Source of the DNA: Flavobacteriia bacterium
GTDB taxonomy: Bacteria > Bacteroidota > Bacteroidia > Flavobacteriales_D > Crocinitomicaceae
Reading direction: 5' to 3'
Assembly (NCBI GenBank): GCA_009924735.1
Contig: RFQZ01000016.1
Span: forward strand, 1-56,572
Length of the DNA stretch: 56,572 nucleotides
Under the pieces are notes generated by a model. It did no database searches. It saw only the letters and a list, made by a program, of their open reading frames with translations, and was not told where the DNA came from. Position 1 is the stretch's first letter. The number at the start of each line of letters is the position of its first letter. A program made the position numbers and the translations under genes. Below are positions 25,426 through 34,165 of this stretch, piece after piece.

Positions 25426-26889
25426 ATGAATTCTATTCTTTTATTGTTTATCCTCCTAGGGTATTTTGGCATCTTGTTGTTGATTGCTTTCGCGACCTCC
25501 AAAAATGCCACTTCGCATAGTTTTTTTACTGGAGACAAGAAGAGTCCATGGTACTTGGTCGCTTTTGGAATGATAGGTACCTCTCTCTCGGGCGTAACTT
25601 TCGTCTCGGTTCCTGGTAAGGTGATGGACAATGGCTGGCACTATTACCAATTGGTTTTGGGTTTTTTCATTGGCTTTTTTGTCGTTGCCTTCGTACTCTT
25701 ACCCCTCTATTACAAGCATAACCTCAGTTCCATTTATCGATATTTAGAATTGAGACTGGGCATATCGGCCTACAAATGGGGCGCAGGTTATTTTATCCTA
25801 TCTCGAACCCTTGGGGCGACCGTGCGATTGTATTTGGTAATCAACGTTTTACAGCTCTTTGTTTTTAAGGAATTAGGCATTCCTTTTTGGCTCACTACCT
25901 TGATTATCATCGCTATGATCATTGCTTACACATTAAGAGGTGGCGTTAAGACCATTGTTTGGACAGATACCCTGCAGACGGTTTTCATGTTGTTGGCATT
26001 GGTTGTATGTATTGTTTCGATTCAGCAGCAACTGAACCTCTCATGGTCAGACATTTTAACGACCATGAAAAATGAGAAGTTGTTAGATCTGTGGAGTACC
26101 AATCCGAGTAAAGGAGATTATTTCCTCAAGCACATCCTAGGTGGCGCATTCATCACCATTGCAATGACGGGATTAGACCAAGAAATGATGCAAAAAAACA
26201 TCAGTGTCAAAACCTTACGTGGCGCACAAAAAAACATGGTTGTATTCAGTGTAATCTTACTCTTCGTAAACGCCCTTTTCCTTCTCCTTGGAGGCGTTTT
26301 AACCTTATTTGCAAACCAACATGGATTAGACCTAAAACCCGACGATTTATTCCCAACCATTGTACAAAAATATTTGCCTTTGGGTGTTTTCGTGATTTTC
26401 ATCATTGGCCTAATTTCTGCGCTTTTCCCTTCTGTAGACGGCGCTATCACCGCTTTGACTTCGTCATTTTGCATTGACATTATTGGCTTTGAGCGAAAGA
26501 ACCTCGAAGAGAAAGAAAGACAAAGAATCAGAAGGTGGGTGCATTTTGGTTTCGCAGGGCTTTTCATGCTGATTGTATTTATTTTGAAATGGTACAACAA
26601 CAAGAGCATCGTTGATTTGATTTTTGAAATCGCCGGATACACCTATGGTCCGTTGCTTGGCTTGTTTGCTTTTGGTATCCTTACCAAACGAAATCTTAAT
26701 CCCCGAAGCATCCCTGTGATTTGCATCCTCTCACCTGCCGCCTGTTACTTTTTAAACTTGTATTCTAAAGATATTTTCAGCAACTATGTCATTGGAAACG
26801 AAATGTTGATCCTGAATGGACTCCTCACCTTCCTCCTATTGTTCACCTTCAGTAAAAAAAACAAATATGTCCCTGAGAATAAACATTGA
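25426..26889 (+). CDS. Sodium:solute symporter family protein
   Basis: A 487-residue inner membrane protein with about 13 hydrophobic segments, of the sodium/solute symporter family. Signs include FFTGDKKSPWYLVAFGMIGTSLSG, YRYLELRLG, the region MTGLDQEMMQKNISVKT, and ALFPSVDGAITALTSSF. These proteins couple uptake of sugars, amino acids or other small solutes to Na+; the substrate here is unknown. The ATG at 25426 removes a short extension that overlaps the upstream gene. The downstream GlmU-like gene begins 23 bases before this gene ends, so they are co-transcribed. Confidence 0.9.
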   Translation: MNSILLLFILLGYFGILLLIAFATSKNATSHSFFTGDKKSPWYLVAFGMIGTSLSGVTFVSVPGKVMDNGWHYYQLVLGFFIGFFVVAFVLLPLYYKHNLSSIYRYLELRLGISAYKWGAGYFILSRTLGATVRLYLVINVLQLFVFKELGIPFWLTTLIIIAMIIAYTLRGGVKTIVWTDTLQTVFMLLALVVCIVSIQQQLNLSWSDILTTMKNEKLLDLWSTNPSKGDYFLKHILGGAFITIAMTGLDQEMMQKNISVKTLRGAQKNMVVFSVILLFVNALFLLLGGVLTLFANQHGLDLKPDDLFPTIVQKYLPLGVFVIFIIGLISALFPSVDGAITALTSSFCIDIIGFERKNLEEKERQRIRRWVHFGFAGLFMLIVFILKWYNNKSIVDLIFEIAGYTYGPLLGLFAFGILTKRNLNPRSIPVICILSPAACYFLNLYSKDIFSNYVIGNEMLILNGLLTFLLLFTFSKKNKYVPENKH

Positions 26890-28015
26890 TGCCAATCCAT
26901 GGTCGTTGCGTTTTGCCCCTATTTCACTTACAAAACCTATATCAGCATTAAGATGTGGCATGTTCACCAATTTAGAGAGGTACCAATTATTGGCTCCTGA
27001 AATTGAAATCGGACACCTTCTGAATAATCACCTAAAAACCCTCTTTCCTTCGATTTCTGACGCCATTACGGTTTGTGGGAGCATCGTTCCGAATGCGGAC
27101 TTTATCATGGCATTATCAAAACTTTCTGAAGGGGACTGCTTAAAATACAACGGCAAAATACTCGCGTATGTAAAGTCAGCAGACAATGACATTCAATATG
27201 TAGGCGAGCCTATGGTCGAATTAATGGAACGTTGGGATTTATTCAAGAAAAACGAGCAAGTGCTGAAATCCGATTTTCATTTGTATACCAAAGGAAAAAA
27301 AAGCGCACCTCTCCCTACCCATTGTACCTTGATTGGAGATCCAAATTTTTTATTTATCGAAGAAGGATCGGTTCAAAGTGCCAGTATTTTCAATACAACC
27401 AACGGCCCGATTTATCTAGGAAAAGGCACTGAGGTAATGGAAGGATCGATGGTTCGTGGAGCCTTGGCACTTTGTGATTATGCCCAGTTAAAAATGGGTA
27501 CTAAAATTTACGGAGCGTGTACAATTGGACCGCATTGTAAAGTAGGTGGCGAGGTAAACAATGTTATCTTTGAATCGTATTCGAACAAGTCGCACGATGG
27601 ATTTTTAGGAAATGGTTACATTGGGTCATGGTGCAACATTGGCGCGGATACCAATGCTTCCAATTTAATGAACAACTACGGTGTGGTTGATGTGCATTGC
27701 TATGAAACAAGGAAAACAATTTCGTCAAGCGAACAGTTTGTAGGACTTTTCATGGGGGATCATTCTAAATGTGGCATTAATACAATGTTCAATACTGGAA
27801 CCATGCTTGGGGTTGCATGTAATGTCTATGGACCTGGATTCTTTAAAAAACACATTGCCTCGTTTTCGTTTGGAGAACCCACGAGAACGGTCGCGTACCG
27901 TTTTGAAAAAGCATTGGACGGAATGGAAAGCATGATGACAAGAAGGGGGAAATCCCTTACCATCTTAGAGAAGGAAATGCTCAAGTACCTTTACGAGAAC
28001 CGCGAATTATTTTAG
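26867..28015 (+). CDS. GlmU-like nucleotidyltransferase/hexapeptide-repeat protein
   Basis: A 382-residue protein resembling the Bacteroidota family called putative sugar nucleotidyl transferase or GlmU family. The N-terminal part has SLTKPISALRCGMFTN and lacks a full classic nucleotide-binding loop. The second half is a left-handed beta-helix of hexapeptide repeats (from about residue 160: IYLGKGTEVMEGSMV, KIYGACTIGPHCKVGGEV). It probably acts on a sugar phosphate, but the substrate is not known. The ATG at 26867 matches the start of the family. It overlaps the symporter by 23 bases at the front and the convergent M14 gene by 9 bases at the end. Confidence 0.75.
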   Translation: MSLRINIDANPWSLRFAPISLTKPISALRCGMFTNLERYQLLAPEIEIGHLLNNHLKTLFPSISDAITVCGSIVPNADFIMALSKLSEGDCLKYNGKILAYVKSADNDIQYVGEPMVELMERWDLFKKNEQVLKSDFHLYTKGKKSAPLPTHCTLIGDPNFLFIEEGSVQSASIFNTTNGPIYLGKGTEVMEGSMVRGALALCDYAQLKMGTKIYGACTIGPHCKVGGEVNNVIFESYSNKSHDGFLGNGYIGSWCNIGADTNASNLMNNYGVVDVHCYETRKTISSSEQFVGLFMGDHSKCGINTMFNTGTMLGVACNVYGPGFFKKHIASFSFGEPTRTVAYRFEKALDGMESMMTRRGKSLTILEKEMLKYLYENRELF

Positions 28016-29719
28016 TTCATAAACGGGTAGCATTCGGTAAGACGGTTCAAAATATGGGCTGTGTTGGTATAAAAAATACAACTGTTGCCATTCGGATTTT
28101 GCGAACTCAGCATCCTTTTCTTTCTTTTCATCAAATTCCTGTTTAAGTCCAGGATTGCTAAATAAAATACTGCGAACTTTTTCCACAAATACATAATTCG
28201 AAAAATACTCCTTCTCTTGAAGGTAGGAATCAAAGTAATTCCAGGTGAAGTAGGAATCTTCTGTAAGAGGCTGAAAACAATTGTGCAGAAAAAATGCACC
28301 GTTTTGATTGGTTGGAATCACAACATCCCCTGCATTAAATTTGACTTTTCTGGTCACTTTTTCAACTTGTTTTTCTGCATGCATGTAATGTCCCTCGTAT
28401 GGATTTGACAAACTGCTGAATTGCTTGACAATCATACAATTCACTTCAAGTTCTTGGTCTTTTCGCAACGTTTCAAAAAGAATTCCATGGGATTGAAGAT
28501 TTCGAATGATTCTTGTTTCATGTCCTTTTACAATGTAAAAACTGGGAATTTCCACGGAATCTTTGGCGACAAAATGGCGGAAATAAGGAATCGTTTTTTG
28601 ATATGGTTTGCTTCGGTTATATTTCAAGTGAGACAAACCTGTAAACTCATTCGAATCTAATACCGCTTCAAATCCTTTAAAAAGTATTGAGTCCTGTTCT
28701 TCTGTTCGTTGAAAATTGTACATCAAATGCTTCTGTTGTGCATCCCAAACCTTTGCTTGGTCACGCGCCAATTCTATTTTCTCTTGGTTTAACACACTCC
28801 ATTTTACAAGCTCATCTAGAAAATCATGGGTGGCCTTCACCCTATTTGGAAATGGTTTCAACATGTGGGTCTCCACAGTGATAGAGATGCAATGAAACAA
28901 GGATGCAAAACCCATGGCATACCTTGGCAAGTCATTGAATTGCACAATGCCAGAATCTGGAATATCAGATTTCGTTTCTACATAAGGAAACAAATCCCAT
29001 TTCATCTTTTTCAATTCTTTGGTTAGCACAGGCAGCATCTGTCCATAGATTAAATGCCTAATGGAAGGAGCCAAACGCTCCCTTACTGAAGTGATGTAGG
29101 TTAGTGTATATTGGTAATCAGCCCCATTGGATACGTGGTTGTCCACAAAAACATCTGGATCCAAGGCATGAAAAATTTTAGCAAACGTATGCGCGTTCTC
29201 GCTGTCCATTTTCATAAAATCACGGTTCAAATCTAAATTCTGGGCATTTCCTCTAAACCCATACTGTTCGGGTCCATTTTGATTGGCTCTGCTGGTACTC
29301 GAACGAACGAGCATTCCTCCGACATTGTATGCGGGAATGAAGCAAAAGACAGGGTCGTTGGGGTTGATGCTGTCCCTTTTAACAAATTGATCCAAATAGA
29401 TCAAACAAGCATTGATTCCATCAGGTTCGCCAGGATGAATTGCATTGTTAATCAAAAGAGAAGTCCCGTTTCTCGCTTTTTCAAAAGTTTTTAAGGAATC
29501 TCCGGATCCATTCACTACGCAAAGGTAAATGGGCAAGCCCACAACATCTGAAGCACCCATTGCATAAAGTTCAACACGGTCACTTTCCTTGTCGACTTTT
29601 TTTAGATATTGAATCAATTCAGCATATGAGGGAGAGGTGTTTCCTATCCAAGTTGATTGCGCATGAAAACCAAAACAGATAAAAAAAAACAATACCCAAG
29701 TACAAGTCAACTTATTCAT
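28007..29719 (-). CDS. Secreted M14-family zinc carboxypeptidase
   Basis: A 570-residue exported metallopeptidase of the M14 (carboxypeptidase A) family. Signal peptide 1-20, then the zinc-binding INNAIHPGEPDG (His and Glu), the substrate-contact LDLNRDFMKMD, and the third zinc ligand in FVDNHVSNGAD. The second half is a beta-rich accessory region without a T9SS signal. It probably acts in the periplasm on peptides or peptidoglycan fragments. ATG 29719 gives the signal peptide; the open frame before it extends into the trmD promoter region. The last 9 bases overlap the convergent gene. Confidence 0.85.
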   Translation of the reverse strand: MNKLTCTWVLFFFICFGFHAQSTWIGNTSPSYAELIQYLKKVDKESDRVELYAMGASDVVGLPIYLCVVNGSGDSLKTFEKARNGTSLLINNAIHPGEPDGINACLIYLDQFVKRDSINPNDPVFCFIPAYNVGGMLVRSSTSRANQNGPEQYGFRGNAQNLDLNRDFMKMDSENAHTFAKIFHALDPDVFVDNHVSNGADYQYTLTYITSVRERLAPSIRHLIYGQMLPVLTKELKKMKWDLFPYVETKSDIPDSGIVQFNDLPRYAMGFASLFHCISITVETHMLKPFPNRVKATHDFLDELVKWSVLNQEKIELARDQAKVWDAQQKHLMYNFQRTEEQDSILFKGFEAVLDSNEFTGLSHLKYNRSKPYQKTIPYFRHFVAKDSVEIPSFYIVKGHETRIIRNLQSHGILFETLRKDQELEVNCMIVKQFSSLSNPYEGHYMHAEKQVEKVTRKVKFNAGDVVIPTNQNGAFFLHNCFQPLTEDSYFTWNYFDSYLQEKEYFSNYVFVEKVRSILFSNPGLKQEFDEKKEKDAEFAKSEWQQLYFLYQHSPYFEPSYRMLPVYELK

Positions 29720-29783
29720 GGCATAAAAATACGATAAGGACAGAAAAACGAGTGTCATCGAATACTTTTTTCTACTTTTGAAC

Positions 29784-30476
29784 ATGCGCATAGACATCTT
29801 GACCATCTTACCCCAATTGTTTGACGGCCCTTTTTCAGATTCCATTTTAAAGCGTGCTCAGGACAAAGAACTGGTAGAAATTCACCTCCACAACATCAGG
29901 GATTATTCGGATGACAAGCATAAGAATGTTGATGACTATCAATATGGTGGAGGCGCAGGAATGGTTATGCGCATTGAGCCCATAGCGAAATGCATAGAAC
30001 TGCTCAAATCTCAAAGAGAATATGACGAAATCATCTACATGACACCCGACGGAATCATCTTGGAGCAAGGCGAATGCAACCAACTTTCTTTGCGAAACAA
30101 CTTGATGATTTTATGTGGACATTATAAAGGGGTTGACGAGCGCATTCGTACCCACTACATTACAAAAGAAATTTCCATTGGGTCCTATGTGTTATCAGGT
30201 GGAGAACTTGCTGCGGCGGTATTGGCAGACTCAATCATTCGAATTCTTCCTGGGGTTTTGAACGACGAAACCTCTGCCCTAACCGATAGTTTTCAAGACA
30301 ACTTACTTTCTCCACCGGTATACACCCGTCCTCCTGAATTCAATGGTTTAAAGGTTCCTGACATCCTTTTAAGTGGGAATTTCAAAGAGATTGAATTGTG
30401 GCGAGAAAAAATGGCAATGGAGCGCACCCAAAATCGCCGACCTGATTTACTCGATTCATCGGATTTACAGACTTAA
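29784..30476 (+). CDS. trmD: tRNA (guanine-N1-)-methyltransferase
   Basis: Methylates G37 in tRNAs using S-adenosylmethionine, to maintain reading frame. The 230-residue cytoplasmic SPOUT enzyme starts [13 protein letters not shown] and has [24 protein letters not shown], and the knot element [16 protein letters not shown] followed by RILPGVL. The ATG at 29784 is preferred over a TTG six bases earlier because it gives the standard N-terminus. A TACTTTTG box at 29773-29780 ends three bases before this ATG, so the message could be leaderless. It is not next to rpsP, rimM or rplS as in many bacteria; here it precedes an aminotransferase gene. Confidence 0.97.
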   Translation: MRIDILTILPQLFDGPFSDSILKRAQDKELVEIHLHNIRDYSDDKHKNVDDYQYGGGAGMVMRIEPIAKCIELLKSQREYDEIIYMTPDGIILEQGECNQLSLRNNLMILCGHYKGVDERIRTHYITKEISIGSYVLSGGELAAAVLADSIIRILPGVLNDETSALTDSFQDNLLSPPVYTRPPEFNGLKVPDILLSGNFKEIELWREKMAMERTQNRRPDLLDSSDLQT

Positions 30477-30506
30477 TTTCGTATTTTTGCACACAATCTT
30501 TACGCT

Positions 30507-31703
30507 ATGATTGAACTTTCAAAACGGTTGAATGAAATGGAAGAATCTGCTACCTTGGCAATGTCACGCCTCAGCAGAGAACTTAAATCACAAGGAAAAG
30601 ACATCATTTCACTGTCCCTTGGCGAGCCTGATTTCAACACCCCACAATTTATAAAAGACGCCGCTGTTCAAGCAATGGTCGATAATTTCACCACCTATTC
30701 TCCTGTCTCAGGGTACGATGATTTGCGTGAGAGCATCTCAAGAAAATTCTTGCGCGATAACCAATTGCATTACACCAAAGACCAAATCGTAGTGTCTACC
30801 GGGGCAAAACAATCCATCGCCAATGTAGTTTTGAGCATCATTAATCCTGGCGATGAAGTCATCATTCCTGCTCCATATTGGGTTTCTTACATAGAGATTG
30901 TGAAAATGGCAGGTGGTATTCCCGTAATCATTCAAGCAGGCATTGACCAAGATTTCAAAATTACTCCTGGGCAGTTGGAAGCAGCCATTACCCCAAAAAC
31001 CAAGATGTTCATCTTCTCATCCCCTTGCAATCCAACAGGTTCTGTATATGGCAAAGAAGAACTTAGGAACCTCGCGAACATCTTGTCAAAACACAAGCAC
31101 ATAGTTGCCATCAGCGATGAGATCTATGAGCACATCCATTTCAAAGGACACCATGAAAGTTTGGCACAGTTTGAAAACATCTATTCTCAAGTGGTAACCG
31201 TTAACGGAGCTTCAAAGGCTTGGGCAATGACAGGATGGCGCTTAGGATACATCGGTGCTTCGAAAGAAATCGCCGATGCATGCAACAAAATTCAAGGACA
31301 ATTCACCTCAGGAACCAGTTCTATTACACAAAAAGCAGCCATTGCCGCGCTGGATGCAGATCCAATTGTGCTTAAAGACATGGTTGCCATTTTCCAAAAG
31401 CGTAGGGATTTGGTGTTATCTTATTTAGAAACCATGGAGGGTGTTAAATGCAATAAGCCCGATGGCGCCTTCTATCTTTTTCCAGACGTATCGCACTATT
31501 TTGGAAAAACCTTTAATGGAAAAACCATCGCAAATGGCGATGATTTATGTATGTATTTGTTAAGCGAAGCAAACATCGCCTTGGTGGATGGAAAAGGTTT
31601 TGGTGCACCCAATTGCATTCGAATAAGTTACGCAGCATCGGAAGAGAACCTAAAAGAAGCCATGGCAAGAATGAAAGCTGCGCTTGAAATTTTAAACAAA
31701 TGA
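30507..31703 (+). CDS. Class I aspartate aminotransferase
   Basis: PLP-dependent aminotransferase of 398 residues, fold type I, probably aspartate aminotransferase. It shows LSLGEPDFNTP, VSTGAKQSIANV, FSSPCNPTGSVY, and the PLP lysine in NGASKAWAMTGWRLGY, plus IRISYAASEE with the substrate-carboxylate Arg. It is the first gene of a tight set with rfaE1, ubiE, porT and a flavoprotein; the rfaE1 ATG overlaps its TGA (31700-31703). A TATTTTTG at 30482-30489 could be the -7 box. Other amino-donor preference is possible within this subfamily. Confidence 0.9.
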   Translation: MIELSKRLNEMEESATLAMSRLSRELKSQGKDIISLSLGEPDFNTPQFIKDAAVQAMVDNFTTYSPVSGYDDLRESISRKFLRDNQLHYTKDQIVVSTGAKQSIANVVLSIINPGDEVIIPAPYWVSYIEIVKMAGGIPVIIQAGIDQDFKITPGQLEAAITPKTKMFIFSSPCNPTGSVYGKEELRNLANILSKHKHIVAISDEIYEHIHFKGHHESLAQFENIYSQVVTVNGASKAWAMTGWRLGYIGASKEIADACNKIQGQFTSGTSSITQKAAIAALDADPIVLKDMVAIFQKRRDLVLSYLETMEGVKCNKPDGAFYLFPDVSHYFGKTFNGKTIANGDDLCMYLLSEANIALVDGKGFGAPNCIRISYAASEENLKEAMARMKAALEILNK

Positions 31704-32698
31704 ATTTCGACGAAATCTTTAGTGGGTTTGAAAAGTTAAAGGTTGCCATTATTGGCGATGTAATGTTGGATGCCTATACCATTGGTAAAGTAAATCGCAT
31801 CAGCCCTGAGGCTCCTGTACCCGTAGTTTTCTTAGAAAAAGAGGAGCAGCGAATTGGCGGTGCTGGAAATGTTGCCCTGAACTTGCGTGCTCTAGGGGCT
31901 GAAACCTTTCTTTGCTCGGTAATTGGCGTTGACAAAGCGGCAAAAATACTCTTAGGGTTATTGGAAGAATCTTCAATCAACCAAGAGGCAATGATCCAAC
32001 TTGATTCAAGGAAAACCACCATCAAGACAAGGGTGATTGCAAACCATCAACATTTGCTTCGAATTGACCAAGAAGATACCCATTCCATTGATGAAACTAC
32101 TGAGACCCTTCTCATTGAGGCAGCCAAGAAAATCATCGATAAAGGAATTGACGCCCTTATTTTTGAAGACTACAACAAAGGAGTTTTAACGCCCAAAGTC
32201 ATCCAAGAGCTTACCACCTACGCAAACGGTAAAGGCGTATTTATTACGGTAGATCCTAAAAAGGACAATTTCCTATCCTATAAAAACGTAAGCTTGTTCA
32301 AGCCTAACCTAAAGGAACTCAAGGAAGGATTGAACCTTGAAATTGACATCAACAAGGATTCCAACGCATTGTCGCAAGCATCTGCTATGCTTCAAAAGGA
32401 ATTAAACAACGCTCTTACCTTTATAACCCTTTCAGAACGTGGGGTTTACATCACTGATGGAGAAACACCTCACCACATTGAAGCGCATGTCAGGGACATA
32501 GCAGACGTGAGCGGCGCAGGCGATACCGTTATTGCCGTTGCGACCCTTTGTTTGGCCTCAAAACTAAGTCCCTTGTTGATTGCAGAAATCTCGAACATTG
32601 CGGGAGGCTTGGTATGTGAACACTCCGGTGTCGTTCGGATTGACAAGGAACAACTCCTGTTTGAAGTCAAAACACTCTTAAACCCAAGAAATGTCTAA
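31700..32698 (+). CDS. rfaE1: PfkB-family heptose 7-phosphate kinase (RfaE1-type)
   Basis: Phosphorylates D-glycero-beta-D-manno-heptose 7-phosphate at C1 in ADP-heptose synthesis for lipopolysaccharide. The 332-residue protein corresponds to the kinase half of HldE: GDVMLDAYTIGKVNRISPEAP, GGAGNVALNLRALGA, and the PfkB active site DVSGAGDTVIAVATL with its catalytic Asp. No nucleotidyltransferase (RfaE2) domain is fused. It overlaps the aminotransferase by four bases and ubiE by eight, so translation is coupled. Confidence 0.87.
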   Translation: MNFDEIFSGFEKLKVAIIGDVMLDAYTIGKVNRISPEAPVPVVFLEKEEQRIGGAGNVALNLRALGAETFLCSVIGVDKAAKILLGLLEESSINQEAMIQLDSRKTTIKTRVIANHQHLLRIDQEDTHSIDETTETLLIEAAKKIIDKGIDALIFEDYNKGVLTPKVIQELTTYANGKGVFITVDPKKDNFLSYKNVSLFKPNLKELKEGLNLEIDINKDSNALSQASAMLQKELNNALTFITLSERGVYITDGETPHHIEAHVRDIADVSGAGDTVIAVATLCLASKLSPLLIAEISNIAGGLVCEHSGVVRIDKEQLLFEVKTLLNPRNV

Positions 32699-33419
32699 AC
32701 CCATTGTAAAACCATACAATACTGAGCGATCAAAAAAAGAAGAAGTAGCAGAAATGTTTAATTCGATTTCATCAAGGTATGACTTCCTAAATCATTTCTT
32801 ATCCTTGGGAATCGACCATATTTGGAGACGCAAAGCCATTCGAGAACTGAAATCACTTCAACCCAAAAGAATCCTAGACTTAGCTACCGGTACTGGTGAT
32901 TTTGCCATTGCAGCGTTGCGCCTAAACCCGACTAAAATCGTGGGAATGGACATCTCCAAAGGAATGTTGTCTATGGGAGAAATAAAAATGAAAAAACGCG
33001 GGTTCGACCAAGTGATTGAAATGAAATTAGGAGATTCCGAGGCCCTTCCTTTTGAAAATGATTCGTTTGATGCCATTACCGTTGGATTTGGGGTACGTAA
33101 TTTTGAAAACCTCACTTTGGGACTTTCTGAGATGTTGCGTGTGACACGAAAGGATGGGAAAATAATCATTTTGGAGTTTTCAAAACCCAAAAATTTCCCT
33201 GTGAAACAAGCTTTTCATCTTTATTCAAAGTACTTCATACCCTTTTTTGGAAAGCGCATTTCTAAAGATGCCAAGGCCTATTCTTACCTACCCGAGAGCG
33301 TTGCGGCCTTTCCAGAAGGTGAAGAATTCAAAAACATACTTTCACAAATAGGATATAGAAATGTACAATCGAAGTTGGTAAGTGGTGGAATTGCAACCAT
33401 TTACATTGCGGAAAAATAA
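32691..33419 (+). CDS. ubiE: Demethylmenaquinone methyltransferase
   Basis: C-methylates demethylmenaquinone to menaquinone with S-adenosylmethionine, at the inner membrane. The 242-residue protein has the starting motif FNSISSRYDFLNHFLSLG, SAM-binding LDLATGTGDFAIAALR, and GVRNFENLTLGLSEMLRV followed by ILEFSKP. It overlaps rfaE1 by eight bases and its stop overlaps the porT ATG (TAATG, 33417-33421). The ubiE-porT pairing is known to me from other Flavobacteriia. Bacteroidota mostly respire with menaquinone, so MenG is the likely role. Confidence 0.95.
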   Translation: MSKPIVKPYNTERSKKEEVAEMFNSISSRYDFLNHFLSLGIDHIWRRKAIRELKSLQPKRILDLATGTGDFAIAALRLNPTKIVGMDISKGMLSMGEIKMKKRGFDQVIEMKLGDSEALPFENDSFDAITVGFGVRNFENLTLGLSEMLRVTRKDGKIIILEFSKPKNFPVKQAFHLYSKYFIPFFGKRISKDAKAYSYLPESVAAFPEGEEFKNILSQIGYRNVQSKLVSGGIATIYIAEK

Positions 33420-34165
33420 TGCAACTTAAACGCATCTTTGTCGTTCTCTCCCCGATGAAAAAAATCCTGATTCTTTTTATGCTGGTTTTGCCTGTTTGGA
33501 TAGGCGCCCAAAGGTTTAAGCAAGAACGTTATAAGAATTTTGACAAAAGGGTTTTTCATTTTGGATTCATGTTGGGGTTCAATACTTCGGATTTCACCCT
33601 TTACCCTGTTCAAGATGCCTATGAAAAATATGGCCTTTTGGAAATTCAAAACGATGCGCAACCAGGGGGACAACTTGGTATTCTAACCACTTTACGATTG
33701 GGAACGCCGATGGTGAGGGTGCGTTTAATCCCAACCATTTCTTTTGAGGAGCGCGCCATACGCTATAAATTTGAAGACACCAGCAAGCTTGGCTATAGAA
33801 TCGAGGAACAACGCATAAATTCAACCAACCTTGCTTTCCCCTTAATGATGCAGTTTCGAACCAAACGCTTAAACAATTTCGCAGCGTATTGTTTGGTTGG
33901 CGGTCAATATTCCATTGATTTACAATCACAAGAAAAGGCATCTCAGAATTTCATTGATCCTTTTATCAAAATTCATCGTTACGATTGGCAGGGACAAATT
34001 GGAGCAGGATTGGAGTTTTTCGCACCTTATTTTAAATTTGGACTCGAGTTAAAATTCAGTCATGGGTTTACGAATTCCTTTATCCAAGACAATACGAATG
34101 TTTCTAAACCCATTCAAACCCTTTACAACCGTGGTTGGTGGGTTTCCTTGATTTTTGAAGGATGA
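33419..34165 (+). CDS. porT: PorT-like outer membrane protein of the type IX secretion system
   Basis: A 248-residue exported beta-barrel protein, identified as PorT, which Porphyromonas gingivalis needs for secretion of gingipains and similar cargo. There is a hydrophobic N-terminus (signal peptide), then alternating beta strands with a pattern typical of the PorT/outer membrane protein group: FHFGFMLGFNTSDF, QLGILTTLRLGTPMVRVRLIP and a final aromatic strand (WWVSLIFEG). The ATG at 33419 couples to ubiE; an ATG at 33455 would give a more standard signal peptide, so the true start is uncertain. It probably serves the T9SS cargo genes seen elsewhere in the window. Confidence 0.83.
   Translation: MQLKRIFVVLSPMKKILILFMLVLPVWIGAQRFKQERYKNFDKRVFHFGFMLGFNTSDFTLYPVQDAYEKYGLLEIQNDAQPGGQLGILTTLRLGTPMVRVRLIPTISFEERAIRYKFEDTSKLGYRIEEQRINSTNLAFPLMMQFRTKRLNNFAAYCLVGGQYSIDLQSQEKASQNFIDPFIKIHRYDWQGQIGAGLEFFAPYFKFGLELKFSHGFTNSFIQDNTNVSKPIQTLYNRGWWVSLIFEG

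Noticed and set aside
24792..28015. Horizontal transfer of the symporter/GlmU-like region
   Set aside because: Base composition and codon use look like the neighbours, and no mobile-element genes or repeats flank it.
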